From Bacillus pumilus (lineage in GTDB: Bacteria; Bacillota; Bacilli; Bacillales; Bacillaceae): a DNA stretch of 64,000 bases. The notes beneath the pieces were generated by a model. It had not been told where the DNA came from. It saw nothing but the letters and a program-made list of their open reading frames with translations, and searched no databases. The translations under genes were made by a program, and so were the position numbers. The first letter of the stretch is position 1; each line of letters begins with the position of its first letter. The stretch is from positions 1-64,000 of the forward strand of contig MKZN01000002.1 of the NCBI GenBank assembly GCA_001938995.1, given 5' to 3'. Of this stretch, positions 27,608 to 36,615 are shown in pieces.

Positions 27608-29542
27608 ATGATGAACCCGAAACCGGCATGGAGACCGGATGAGAAAACGATCAAAGAAACAAGGCTATATCAATGGATGCACTCTCTCGGCTTTTCTTCC
27701 TATGAGGCATTCTATGAGGCAAGTATCAAGCACACAGATTGGTTCTGGAAAGAAGCCGAAAAAGCAGTCGGCATCGAGTGGAAAGTACCGTATCAATCCG
27801 CCTTAGGTCAACAATCGGTCATGTGGCCAACGTGGTATAAAGGCGGTACATTAAACATTGCCGAAACAGCCATAGACAAATGGGCAAACAAAGAAGAGAC
27901 AAAAAACCACCCCGCCATTATTTGGGGAAATGAAGCTGGAGAACAGACGAAATGGTCATTCCTCCACCTTCAGGATAAAGTCAATCGTCTCGCTGCTGGT
28001 TTTTTGAAGAAAGGGCTTCAAAAAGGCGATGTTGCGATCATCTATATGCCGATGCTTCCTGAAACGGTTGCCGTCATGCTTGCCTTTGCTAAAATCGGTG
28101 TGATATTTAGTCCGGTCTTCTCCGGCTATGGAAGTGAGCCTCTAGCTGTGCGCATTCGTGCTTCTGGCGCCACCATTGTTGTCACAGGAAATGAAATGAC
28201 AAGGCGAGGAAAGTGGATCAACATGAGAGAATGTGTAGCTGATGCGATTCAAAAAACAAATACTGTAGAAACCGTCATAGTGCACTCTGCCACCGATACT
28301 GGTTATAAAGAGGATACGATATTAAACGATTTGTTCAAAGAGATGCCAGTCGCCGAAACGACCTATGTCACAAATGAAGAGCCGTTGATGATTTTGTACA
28401 CATCTGGGACAACGGGAACTCCAAAAGGGGCAGTACACACACATGCAGGTTTCCCCTTAAAGGCCGCCTTTGATGCCGCTCTATGTATGGATGTCAAAAC
28501 AGGTGATCGTTTATTTTGGCTCACAGATATGGGCTGGATGATGGGGCCATTTCTTGTCTTTGGTGGGCTGATCAATGGAGCATCGATTGTCCTATATGAC
28601 GGCGCACCCGATTATCCAGATGAAAAGCATATTTGGTCATTTATCCACCAGCAGGAAGTGACCCATTTCGGGCTCTCTCCCACATTTGTCCGTTCTGCCA
28701 TGCAACAAAACATTGCAGACATCCAGCTGCCACATGTCAAAGCCATCATTTCGACCGGTGAGCCGTGGAATGAAGCTCCATGGCAGTGGCTTTTCAACAC
28801 CATTGGTCAAAGGAAGATCCCTATTTTAAATTACTCTGGCGGCACAGAGGTATCCGGTGGTATTGTAGGAAGCACCTTGCTTCGTCCAATCAAACCAATT
28901 CTCTTTAATGCGGCGATCTTAGGAATGGCGGCTGATGTGTATGATGAAACGGGACGGTCGGTCATGAATGAAGTAGGGGAGCTTGTCGTGAAAAAACCGT
29001 GGGTCGGCATGACTTATGGTTTTTGGAACGAACCTAAGCGTTATGAAGACACGTATTTTAAGCGATTTGCTGGTGTGTGGACACACGGGGATTGGGTCAA
29101 ACAAACAGAGGATGGAGAATTTCATATCACAGGCAGATCTGATGATGTCATTAATACCGCAGGAAAACGGGTCGGTCCAGCTGAAATTGAATCAATCCTC
29201 GTTGGACATCCGGCTGTACACGAAGCCGCAGTGATTGGGGTAAAGGATGAGGTGAAGGGGGAGGCGCTTGTCTGTTTCGTCGTGGCTGATTCACCATCTG
29301 TTAAAGAAGAAAAACTCATTCAAGAGCTTTCAACGCACGTGGGATCACATGCAGGAAAGGCACTCACGCCAAAAGAGATTCATCTCATTTCAGCTTTACC
29401 GAAAACAAGAAACGGAAAAATTGTCCGGCGGTTATTAAAAGGGGCCTATGAACAACATCCTTCGCCAGACCTTTCTTCATTAGAAAACCCAAATGTGTAT
29501 CAAACCCTTTCCGACTACATGAAAAGGAAACATGAAAAATAG
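27608..29542 (+). CDS. AMP-forming acyl-CoA synthetase, probable acetoacetate-CoA ligase
   Basis: A 644-residue ANL ligase of the acetyl/propionyl/acetoacetyl-CoA synthetase branch, longer than yngI. The N-terminus carries an ACS-like cap ('YEASIKHTDWFWKEAEKAVG'). Core motifs: 'LYTSGTTGTPKGAVHTHAGF', 'YSGGTEVSGGIVG', 'WTHGDWVKQTEDGEFHITGR' and 'SDDVINTAGKRVGPAEIESI', ending in 'KTRNGKIVRRLLKG' with the acetylatable Lys. It starts 13 nt after yngE, behind GAGGGGGCG. Because HMG-CoA lyase releases acetoacetate, activation of acetoacetate would complete the pathway; this substrate is inferred from context. Confidence 0.82.
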   Translation: MMNPKPAWRPDEKTIKETRLYQWMHSLGFSSYEAFYEASIKHTDWFWKEAEKAVGIEWKVPYQSALGQQSVMWPTWYKGGTLNIAETAIDKWANKEETKNHPAIIWGNEAGEQTKWSFLHLQDKVNRLAAGFLKKGLQKGDVAIIYMPMLPETVAVMLAFAKIGVIFSPVFSGYGSEPLAVRIRASGATIVVTGNEMTRRGKWINMRECVADAIQKTNTVETVIVHSATDTGYKEDTILNDLFKEMPVAETTYVTNEEPLMILYTSGTTGTPKGAVHTHAGFPLKAAFDAALCMDVKTGDRLFWLTDMGWMMGPFLVFGGLINGASIVLYDGAPDYPDEKHIWSFIHQQEVTHFGLSPTFVRSAMQQNIADIQLPHVKAIISTGEPWNEAPWQWLFNTIGQRKIPILNYSGGTEVSGGIVGSTLLRPIKPILFNAAILGMAADVYDETGRSVMNEVGELVVKKPWVGMTYGFWNEPKRYEDTYFKRFAGVWTHGDWVKQTEDGEFHITGRSDDVINTAGKRVGPAEIESILVGHPAVHEAAVIGVKDEVKGEALVCFVVADSPSVKEEKLIQELSTHVGSHAGKALTPKEIHLISALPKTRNGKIVRRLLKGAYEQHPSPDLSSLENPNVYQTLSDYMKRKHEK

Positions 29543-29543
29543 A

Positions 29544-29572
29544 AAAAAAAGACAGGAGACCCTGTCTTTTTC
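29544..29572. terminator. Bidirectional terminator between the leucine operon and cysI
   Basis: AAAAAGACAGG and CCTGTCTTTTT flank an AGAC loop. Confidence 0.9.
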
Positions 29573-31314
29573 TATTGCGCATGGAAATTTGTTCCATCTG
29601 TTGTTTCTTTGACAATACCTGCTCGAATCACAAAATCGCCAAAGTGTTCATTAACTTCTCGTTCTTTTGCGTAGCGAGGGAGGAGAGAGCCGAGCTCCTT
29701 TAAAATATCTTCCTCACCAACATTTTCTCGATACAGTTTACTTAACCTACTGCCATCGAACGCAGCGCCAAGATACATATTGTATTTGCCAGGTGATTTT
29801 CCGATAAAGCCAATCTCACCTAATGCATGACGGGCACATCCATTTGGACATCCAGTCATTCGTATAGTGATTTCTTTATCACTCAACCCGTTTTCTTCCA
29901 CGATCTCTTCAATCCGGTCGATGAGATGAGGGAGGTAGCGTTCTGCTTCTGCCATCGCTAGGCCGCAGGTTGGAAGGGAAACACACGCCATCGAACTGCG
30001 GCGCAATGCAGAGTGCTGCTGACCATCTGACAATTTGAATTCCTTAATCAGTTGTTCGATTTGTTTCTTTTTATGAGATGTGACATTTCCAATGATCAAG
30101 TTTTGATTCGCTGTTAAGCGGAAGTCACCCGTATGCACTTTGGCAATTTCGCGAATGCCTGTCATCAGCGGATAATCCTCATAGTTTGTGATGCGCCCAC
30201 CTTCGACAAACATGGTATAATGCCATCTCCCATTGATGCCTTTTACCCAGCCGTAGCGGTCACCGTTATGATCAAAGTGATAATCCTTTGCGTCTAAAAG
30301 CGCAAATCCAAGGCGGCGTTCGAGCTCTTCTTTCACATTGTCAAGACCTAAACGATCGACCGTATATTTAAAACGGGCATATTTCCGCACTGAACGGTTA
30401 CCGTAATCACGCTGAATGGTAATCACTTGCTTTGCGATCTCAACGACTTGATCAGGTGTACAAAAGCCGATGACCTTCGCAAGCTGAGGGTAGGTTGCTG
30501 TATCACCATGAGTCATACCCATACCGCCGCCAATCGCAACATTAAAACCGATTAATTGATCATTATCTAAAATGGCAATGAAGCCTAAATCTTGCGAAAA
30601 GACATCAATATCGTTAGCAGGAGGGACCGCAACGCCAATCTTGAATTTTCTTGGCAAATAAAGCGGACCATACATTGGTTCGACCTCGGTGTCCGGCGTT
30701 GCAGCTACTTTTTCTTCATCCAGCCAAATCTCATGATACGCTCTTGTTTGAGGAAGCAGATCATCACTCAGCTTTTTTGCAAGCTCGTACACGTCATGAT
30801 GCACTTCTGATTGATACGGGTTAGAAGTACACATGACATTCCGATTCACATCCCCACATGCTGCGATCGTATCAAGCATGGTCGAATGAATGTCTTGAAT
30901 CGTCTTTTTCATGTTCCATTTTAAAATTCCGTGAAGCTGAAAGGTTTCACGAGTCGTGAGCTTTAACGTACCGTTACCGTATGTCTGAGCAAGCTCATCC
31001 ATCACAAGCCATTGCTCAGGTGAGGCCACTCCGCCCGGCAAGCGAACGCGCAGCATAAATTGATAGGCTGGCTCAAGCTTTTGTTTTTGTCGTTCATTTC
31101 TTACATCACGATCATCTTGTAAGTAGCTACCGTGATGCTTCATGAGTCTGTTATCATCATCAGGAATTCCCGCTGAAATCGGATCAAGCATGACTTCTTT
31201 TAAGGTACCCCGTAAGTAATCACTTTTTTCCTTAATGTCCTCTACGTCGCTCGGAGGTCCATCCGGCGCTGTTAATGCTGTCTTCACCATGTCGTAAAAG
31301 CTCCTTTCTAACAA
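29572..31314 (-). CDS. cysI: Assimilatory sulfite reductase hemoprotein subunit CysI
   Basis: A 580-residue siroheme/4Fe-4S protein that reduces sulfite to sulfide with electrons from CysJ. The duplicated ferredoxin-like fold is evident, with '[20 protein letters not shown]' and '[20 protein letters not shown]' in the first half. The four cluster/siroheme cysteines lie in '[19 protein letters not shown]' and '[20 protein letters not shown]'. Length is slightly above the usual 570. It starts 8 nt after the cysJ stop, in one operon. Confidence 0.95.
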   Translation of the reverse strand: MLERSFYDMVKTALTAPDGPPSDVEDIKEKSDYLRGTLKEVMLDPISAGIPDDDNRLMKHHGSYLQDDRDVRNERQKQKLEPAYQFMLRVRLPGGVASPEQWLVMDELAQTYGNGTLKLTTRETFQLHGILKWNMKKTIQDIHSTMLDTIAACGDVNRNVMCTSNPYQSEVHHDVYELAKKLSDDLLPQTRAYHEIWLDEEKVAATPDTEVEPMYGPLYLPRKFKIGVAVPPANDIDVFSQDLGFIAILDNDQLIGFNVAIGGGMGMTHGDTATYPQLAKVIGFCTPDQVVEIAKQVITIQRDYGNRSVRKYARFKYTVDRLGLDNVKEELERRLGFALLDAKDYHFDHNGDRYGWVKGINGRWHYTMFVEGGRITNYEDYPLMTGIREIAKVHTGDFRLTANQNLIIGNVTSHKKKQIEQLIKEFKLSDGQQHSALRRSSMACVSLPTCGLAMAEAERYLPHLIDRIEEIVEENGLSDKEITIRMTGCPNGCARHALGEIGFIGKSPGKYNMYLGAAFDGSRLSKLYRENVGEEDILKELGSLLPRYAKEREVNEHFGDFVIRAGIVKETTDGTNFHAQ

Positions 31315-31322
31315 GTGTCAAA

Positions 31323-33143
31323 TCAATATACGTCACGCTGATAGCGTTTTTGCTGCTGTAGATTGGCGAGATAGCTTTCTGCTTTCTCTTTGCTCATCGC
31401 ACCTTCTTCTTGAATGATTGATAAAAGGGTACGATGGACATCATGTGCCATATGCTTTTCATCACCGCAAATGTACACATAAGCACCTTGCTCTAGCCAT
31501 TCAAATAACTCTTTGCTGTTTTTCTTCATTTGGTGCTGGACATATACCTTTTCCTCCGTATCCCTTGAAAACGCCACATCCATTTTTGTTAAAACGCCAT
31601 CTTTCAACCACTTTTGCCATTCCGTCTGGTACAAGAAATCTGTCACAAAGTGTTGATCACCGAAGAATAGCCATGATTTTCCGCTTGCGCCGATTTCCTC
31701 GCGCTCTTGCATAAACGAACGGAAAGGGGCGATGCCCGTGCCAGGTCCCACCATAATAATTGGTGCATCAGCATCCTGAGGGAGTTTAAAGTTTTGGTTA
31801 TGCTGAATATAGACAGGTAATGTATCACCTGGTTGCAAGCGCTCTGCACATAAAATCGAGCAGACGCCTTGGCGAGCTCTTCCGTGCGCATCGTATCTCA
31901 CAGCACCTATTGTCAAATGCACCTCTTCTTCGTTTGCTTTTAAACTGCTAGCAATCGAATAAAGGCGGGCAGGGATCTTTCGTAATATAGATGTGAAATC
32001 GGATGCAGATCCTTCAAATGGACCGAAATCACGAGCTACATCTAATAAGTCTCTGCCTGCAAGATACTCTTTTAACTTTTCTTCGTTTCCTTCTTCTAAA
32101 AGAGCTTGAATGCCTTCATGCTTTGAAAATGACGCGATTTTCTGAAGAAGGGGTTTTGTTAATACCGTTATTTCAAAGTGTGAGGTGAGTGCCTCTTTTA
32201 AAGGAAGTGTTTCTCCGCTTTTATGAACCGTCACAGCTTCCTCTTCATCCCACCCGCATGTTTGGATAAGCTCTCTGACAAGCTCAGGATCATTTGCCGG
32301 GTAGATTCCGAGACTGTCACCAGGTTCATAGACGAGTCCTGAACCTTCAAGAGAAAGCTCCAAATGACGGGTTTCTTTGTTAGAACCACGGCCATTCAAA
32401 TTCAGATTTTCAAGTACTTCAGCATAAAATGGATTCGTTCTTGAATATTCAGAGACCGTTTCACTCACTTCTCCAGTTGTGCCCTGTGGGATTGACGCTG
32501 TTTGACCTTCTCCAAGAGAAAGGGTCACACCTTGAAGCCAATCCGAGAACGGCTCATCATAATCTAGATCACAGTCTACCCGGTCAAAAAGACGAGTTCC
32601 ACCAAGCTCTTTTAAACGTTCATCAAACTCCTTACCCGTCTGACAAAAGAATTCGTATGAGCTATCGCCTAATGAAAGAACAGAGAAGTTTAAGTGATCT
32701 AGCTTCGGCGCACGTCTACCGTGCACATATTCATGGAAAGAAAGAGCATTATCAGGCGGATCTCCTTCGCCATGTGTGCTGACAATGATCAGTAAATTGT
32801 TTATTTTTTTCAGACTATTTGGTTTAAAATCTGTCATAGACGAAAGCGTCACTTGAAAGCCTTTCTCTTCAAGATGCTGCGCTGTCTTTTTCGCTAAGCC
32901 TTCGGAATTGCCCGTTTGTGACCCATAAATCACTGTTACATCTTGAATAATAGGCTGTGCAGGGGCTTCAGCAGAAGGAACTTGGTTTGTAGCTCCTGAA
33001 CCTGCAAGTGCTGCCTGTGCTGATAAATAACCAGTAAGCCAAATTTTTTGTTGATCTGTTAAAGTCGGGAGAAGCTGATTCAGTAACTCTGCCTGCTCCT
33101 GACTAAACGGACTGTTCAATACATGAAGTTGCACATTATCCAC
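31323..33143 (-). CDS. cysJ: Assimilatory sulfite reductase flavoprotein subunit CysJ
   Basis: A 606-residue diflavin reductase carrying NADPH electrons through FAD and FMN to CysI. Domains in order: flavodoxin-like FMN domain at about 68-210 ('VIYGSQTGNSEGLAKKTAQ', 'STHGEGDPPDNA'), FAD domain with 'PARLYSIASSLKANEEEVHL', and NADP domain with 'IIMVGPGTGIAPFRSFMQER' and 'AYVYICGDEKHMAHDVHRTL'. Length is normal. It is the first gene of cysJI. In B. subtilis cysJI is activated by CysL; the regulator is not in this window. A CymR-like sequence lies just upstream. Confidence 0.95.
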   Translation of the reverse strand: MDNVQLHVLNSPFSQEQAELLNQLLPTLTDQQKIWLTGYLSAQAALAGSGATNQVPSAEAPAQPIIQDVTVIYGSQTGNSEGLAKKTAQHLEEKGFQVTLSSMTDFKPNSLKKINNLLIIVSTHGEGDPPDNALSFHEYVHGRRAPKLDHLNFSVLSLGDSSYEFFCQTGKEFDERLKELGGTRLFDRVDCDLDYDEPFSDWLQGVTLSLGEGQTASIPQGTTGEVSETVSEYSRTNPFYAEVLENLNLNGRGSNKETRHLELSLEGSGLVYEPGDSLGIYPANDPELVRELIQTCGWDEEEAVTVHKSGETLPLKEALTSHFEITVLTKPLLQKIASFSKHEGIQALLEEGNEEKLKEYLAGRDLLDVARDFGPFEGSASDFTSILRKIPARLYSIASSLKANEEEVHLTIGAVRYDAHGRARQGVCSILCAERLQPGDTLPVYIQHNQNFKLPQDADAPIIMVGPGTGIAPFRSFMQEREEIGASGKSWLFFGDQHFVTDFLYQTEWQKWLKDGVLTKMDVAFSRDTEEKVYVQHQMKKNSKELFEWLEQGAYVYICGDEKHMAHDVHRTLLSIIQEEGAMSKEKAESYLANLQQQKRYQRDVY

Positions 33144-33167
33144 CTCGCAAGGAATATAAACATAGAT

Positions 33168-33186
33168 TAATTCGATAGGAATTATA
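33168..33186 (-). promoter_or_regulatory. Candidate CymR-type operator over the cysJI -10 region
   Basis: TAATTCGATAGGAATTATA on the plus strand resembles the Bacillus CymR site as I remember it (TAWWNCNRTNNGAATTWW). The complementary strand holds a TATAAT -10 (33186 to 33181) with no good -35 at 17 nt, as expected for an activator-dependent promoter. Confidence 0.4.
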
Positions 33187-33291
33187 TATATAGGTTCAAT
33201 CTGAACTTTACCGAAAGTTTGCCATTAAGTAAAATATATAATGTTGATGGTCATGATTAAGATTTTTAATGACAAAGTAGGGAAGAGGGCA

Positions 33292-33327
33292 GAAAAAAAG
33301 AAAACGGGCGTCCGTTTTCCTTTTTTC
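33292..33327 (-). terminator. Terminator after the aldehyde dehydrogenase gene
   Basis: AAAACGG (33301-33307) pairs with CCGTTTT (33312-33318) inside flanking A and T runs; on the minus strand the tail is CTTTTTTT. Confidence 0.85.
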
Positions 33328-33335
33328 TCTCTGAC

Positions 33336-34763
33336 CTATGCCGTTGGTAGTCCCATCACAGCTTTCACTTCTAAATATTCCTCGATTCCGAAATCTCCCC
33401 ATTCTCTTCCGATACCTGATTGCTTAAAGCCTCCAAATGGCGCAAAGTAATCTGTTTCGGCATTGTTAATGGTAATTTGCCCAGCACGAATATGTTCAGC
33501 TACATATTTTAATGTCTTTTGATCATTTCCAACAACATAGCCAGCGAGTCCATAGACCGTATCATTGGCGATGTCAAGAGCTTGGTCTAGATCTTGATAG
33601 GTGATGACACTCATGACCGGTCCAAATATTTCTTCTTGCGCAATGACCATATCATTTTTCACATTTGTGAAAATCGTATGCTTCGCGAAATAACCTTTGT
33701 CTATTCCGTCCGGCTTACCCGTTCCGCCAGCTAGCAGGGTAGCACCTTCTTCGATTCCTTTTTCAATATAAGATTGCACGGTATCCCATTGCTTTTTGGA
33801 TACGAGCGGGCCAGTGGCATGATCTTCTCTCGGATCACCAACTGTAAACTTCGGCAGAGCATTCAGCAGTGCTTTTTCAAATGCGTCTTTCATTGATTCT
33901 GGGATGAGCACACGCGTGGCTGCGGAACATACTTGACCTGTATTCATCGCAATATGATGAATGGCTGTTTCGGCTGCCTCATTTACATCTGCATCATCTA
34001 AGACGATCAGAGGGGATTTTCCGCCAAGTTCAAGAGCCACTTTCTTAAGATTGTCTGCTGCGTTTTCCATAATTTTAGAGCCGACGGCACCTGAGCCAGT
34101 AAATGAAACAAAGTCAATGTCAGGATGTGAGCTAATACCGTCACCTATCACTTCACCTGTACCGTTCACTAAATTGAAGACACCTTTAGGTACGCCTGCT
34201 TCATCAATAATTTCTGCAAGAATCATTGCAGCAAATGGCGTTATTTCCGCAGGCTTTAAGACGACCGGTGATCCTGCCGCAATGGCACCAGCGATTTTCA
34301 GTGATGTTTGATTCGTTGGGAAATTCCACGGAGTAATCAGTCCGCTGACGCCAATGGCTTCTTTTATAATGGTATGTCCGCCGCGGTCCTCGGTAAATGT
34401 ATAGGATTTAAGAGCTTCCGCTGCTTTAGAGAAGTGCTCATGACCCATTTTGTAATGAACTTCTTCTGATACTTTTAGCGGTGCACCAAGCTCTTGTGTC
34501 ATGACTTCTACAAGTTCATCTTTACGCTTTTCGTACCCGCGCACAATATTTTCCAGCATCTCGACTCGTTCATTTCGAGACGTTTTTGAGAAAGAAGGGA
34601 AGGCGGCACGAGCTGCTTTGACAGCCTTATCTAAATCTTCTTTTGTTCCTAAACTTATTGTGCCAATGACTTCCTCTGTAGCGGGATTAATGACTTCCGT
34701 CGTTTCGTTTCCTGTTGATGCGACCCATGCTCCATTAATAAAATGTTTCTCTTGATTTCTCAT
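33336..34763 (-). CDS. NAD(P)-dependent aldehyde dehydrogenase
   Basis: A 475-residue ALDH-superfamily enzyme. Key segments are '[20 protein letters not shown]' (cofactor-binding Asn), '[20 protein letters not shown]', '[20 protein letters not shown]' with the general base Glu, and '[16 protein letters not shown]' with the catalytic Cys. The C-terminal '[20 protein letters not shown]' is typical. AAAGGAGACATGTCAAA precedes the ATG at 34763. No pathway genes adjoin it, so the aldehyde substrate is unknown. Confidence 0.92.
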   Translation of the reverse strand: MRNQEKHFINGAWVASTGNETTEVINPATEEVIGTISLGTKEDLDKAVKAARAAFPSFSKTSRNERVEMLENIVRGYEKRKDELVEVMTQELGAPLKVSEEVHYKMGHEHFSKAAEALKSYTFTEDRGGHTIIKEAIGVSGLITPWNFPTNQTSLKIAGAIAAGSPVVLKPAEITPFAAMILAEIIDEAGVPKGVFNLVNGTGEVIGDGISSHPDIDFVSFTGSGAVGSKIMENAADNLKKVALELGGKSPLIVLDDADVNEAAETAIHHIAMNTGQVCSAATRVLIPESMKDAFEKALLNALPKFTVGDPREDHATGPLVSKKQWDTVQSYIEKGIEEGATLLAGGTGKPDGIDKGYFAKHTIFTNVKNDMVIAQEEIFGPVMSVITYQDLDQALDIANDTVYGLAGYVVGNDQKTLKYVAEHIRAGQITINNAETDYFAPFGGFKQSGIGREWGDFGIEEYLEVKAVMGLPTA

Positions 34764-34896
34764 TTTGACATGTCTCCTTTTGATATATGATTCAATTCAT
34801 TATTCTGTTTTCAGCTATATAAAACTGTACCCACTGTGAAAAATCTAAAACGAAGAAACTATAAAAGGAGAAGTTTTTGATATAATATGCAAAGTG

Positions 34897-34908
34897 GGAC
34901 ATATGTCC
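34897..34908. promoter_or_regulatory. Palindrome GGACATATGTCC beyond a -10 box, possible operator
   Basis: A perfect 12-bp palindrome 11 nt after a TATAAT at 34880-34885 and 66 nt before the first DUF606 gene. The position near the likely transcription start suggests a repressor site, perhaps for the Crp/Fnr-type protein encoded in the same operon. Confidence 0.35.
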
Positions 34909-34974
34909 TTTTCAAACCAACGGTATCTATCATTTAATGGAACTAGACTTTAAAAAGAAGGAGCATTTGGAAGA

Positions 34975-35400
34975 ATGAAAGGTGTTATTTTCGCTTTATT
35001 AGGTGGCGCTTGTATCACGCTACAAGGCGTAGCCAATGCAAGAATTAGTCAAGATATCGGGACATGGCAGGCCGCCACCATCACGCAGTTGACAGGTTTT
35101 ATACTTTCTCTTTTGATCTTGCTGATGATAAAGGATGGACACATGCGAGAATATAAAAAGGTGAAGCCGCTCTATTTGATCGGGGGCGCATTTGCAGCCA
35201 TCATTATTTTTAATGAAGTGACCGCAATTCAAATGATCGGTGTGACACTGACAATCTCTGCCTTACTTATTGCACAGCTGACATTTACCTTTGCGATTGA
35301 TGTGAAGGGATGGTTTGGCGTGCAGAAGAAAAAAATGAAATGGCCTCATTATGCAGGAATCATGTTGATGATTGCCGGCGTCATCATTTTAAAGCTATAA
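34975..35400 (+). CDS. DUF606 (YdcZ-type) small DMT transporter, first half of a pair
   Basis: A 141-residue, about five-helix member of the DMT superfamily (DUF606/YdcZ). It opens 'KGVIFALLGGACITLQGVAN' with the typical 'ARISQDIGTWQAATITQ', where N-terminal helices of DUF606 proteins carry GxxxxxQxxxNxxL. Such short proteins work as heterodimers or are fused; here a second copy lies two genes downstream. AAGGAG precedes the ATG at 34975. Transported solute unknown. Confidence 0.85.
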   Translation: MKGVIFALLGGACITLQGVANARISQDIGTWQAATITQLTGFILSLLILLMIKDGHMREYKKVKPLYLIGGAFAAIIIFNEVTAIQMIGVTLTISALLIAQLTFTFAIDVKGWFGVQKKKMKWPHYAGIMLMIAGVIILKL

Positions 35401-35412
35401 AGGAGGGATTGG

Positions 35413-36099
35413 ATGGAAGAGCTTCATGACGAATCTCTTTTTTCTTCTTACATCGAAGCACATCAATTACAGCATGTCTTTCACAAGACCTTGATGTCAC
35501 ATGTGACATTATGGCGATATCAGCAGGGCGAGTTGATTTGTTCAAAGGGAGATAAGAGGGAGTATATGTACTTGCTAGTGAGAGGGAAATTAAAGATTTT
35601 CACCACAACAAAGGAAGGGAAAACCTTTATTCTTTGCTTTAAACATCCACTTGAAGCCATTGGAGATATTGAATACGTGAAGAAGACAGACATGGTCAAT
35701 ACAGTTGAAGCAGTCACCGAGGTACATATGCTTCGAATTTCCCACCAAGCGCTTATGCGCCACGCGAACGATGACCCTCGTGTTTTAACCTTTTTACTAA
35801 AAGGCATCACAAACAAACTTTATGCGAAATCAAATGATTTGAGCTTCCACCTCTTATATCCTGTCGAGGTTCGACTCGCAAGCTATTTGTTGTCTGTTTT
35901 ATCAGACGATGATTCCACTAGTAAACGTCCAGTACGTCTCACAGATGCGGCTAACTTAATCGGAACGAGCTATCGCCATATTAACCGTGTGATTCAGCGA
36001 TTCGCAGAAAAAGGGCTGATCGAAAGGCATAGGGGAGAAATTACAATTCGGGATCGACAAAGGTTGCTAGAAATAGCAGAGCACAACATTTATGAATAG
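35413..36099 (+). CDS. Crp/Fnr-family transcription regulator (YeiL-like)
   Basis: A 228-residue regulator with an N-terminal cyclic-nucleotide-binding-type beta roll (about 20-130; 'QQGELICSKGDKREYMYLLV', 'GKLKIFTTTKEGKTFILCF') and a C-terminal winged helix (about 150-220; 'RLTDAANLIGTSYRHINRVI'). It lacks the N-terminal cysteine cluster of FNR, so oxygen sensing by that means is unlikely. It starts 12 nt after the first DUF606 gene and the second DUF606 gene follows at 21 nt, so it probably regulates this transporter operon. Confidence 0.88.
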   Translation: MEELHDESLFSSYIEAHQLQHVFHKTLMSHVTLWRYQQGELICSKGDKREYMYLLVRGKLKIFTTTKEGKTFILCFKHPLEAIGDIEYVKKTDMVNTVEAVTEVHMLRISHQALMRHANDDPRVLTFLLKGITNKLYAKSNDLSFHLLYPVEVRLASYLLSVLSDDDSTSKRPVRLTDAANLIGTSYRHINRVIQRFAEKGLIERHRGEITIRDRQRLLEIAEHNIYE

Positions 36100-36120
36100 A
36101 AGAAACGAAAGGATGTATAT

Positions 36121-36597
36121 ATGATTATAGGAATCGTATTAGCCATAACAGCTGGCGCCCTTGTCAGCTTACAAACCATTTTTAACAGCAAGGTAAATGA
36201 ACATACTGGGTCTTGGTCAACAACCACACTCGTTCTTGGTATGGGCTTTATAGCCTCTCTCCTGATGGGGCTCCTATTAGAAGGCACAGGTATGTTTCAA
36301 TTAAGACATATGCAGGCTTGGTACTGGGTGAGTGGCGCCATTGGGGTAGGGGTTGTGATTTGCCTTGTCCAAGCAATCAAGCGACTAGGACCAACTTATG
36401 GAATATCCATTGTCTTAATCTCACAGCTAGGTTGCGCTCTTCTGTTTGATTCCCTTGGATGGCTCGGGTTAGAAAAAGTAACATTTTCTTTCACCAAACT
36501 GATCGGCGTTCTTGTCATCGTAGCAGGTATTTTGATATTTAAGTTGACCAAATTTGAAGATGCAAAGGAAGGCATTCCACAAGAACAAAGGGGGTAA
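36121..36597 (+). CDS. DUF606 (YdcZ-type) small DMT transporter, second half of a pair
   Basis: A 158-residue DUF606 protein with five hydrophobic segments. It opens 'IIGIVLAITAGALVSLQTIF', then 'NSKVNEHTGSWSTTTLVLGM', matching the conserved N-terminal helix-loop. It is a diverged paralogue of the gene at 34975 and probably its dimer partner. GAAACGAAAGGATG precedes the ATG at 36121. A weak terminator follows. Confidence 0.85.
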   Translation: MIIGIVLAITAGALVSLQTIFNSKVNEHTGSWSTTTLVLGMGFIASLLMGLLLEGTGMFQLRHMQAWYWVSGAIGVGVVICLVQAIKRLGPTYGISIVLISQLGCALLFDSLGWLGLEKVTFSFTKLIGVLVIVAGILIFKLTKFEDAKEGIPQEQRG

Positions 36598-36613
36598 CGA
36601 TAGGGGCCCCCTT
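36588..36613 (+). terminator. Weak terminator after the DUF606 operon
   Basis: AAGGGGG pairs with CCCCCTT; the tail is only TTATT. Confidence 0.5.
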
Positions 36614-36615
36614 AT

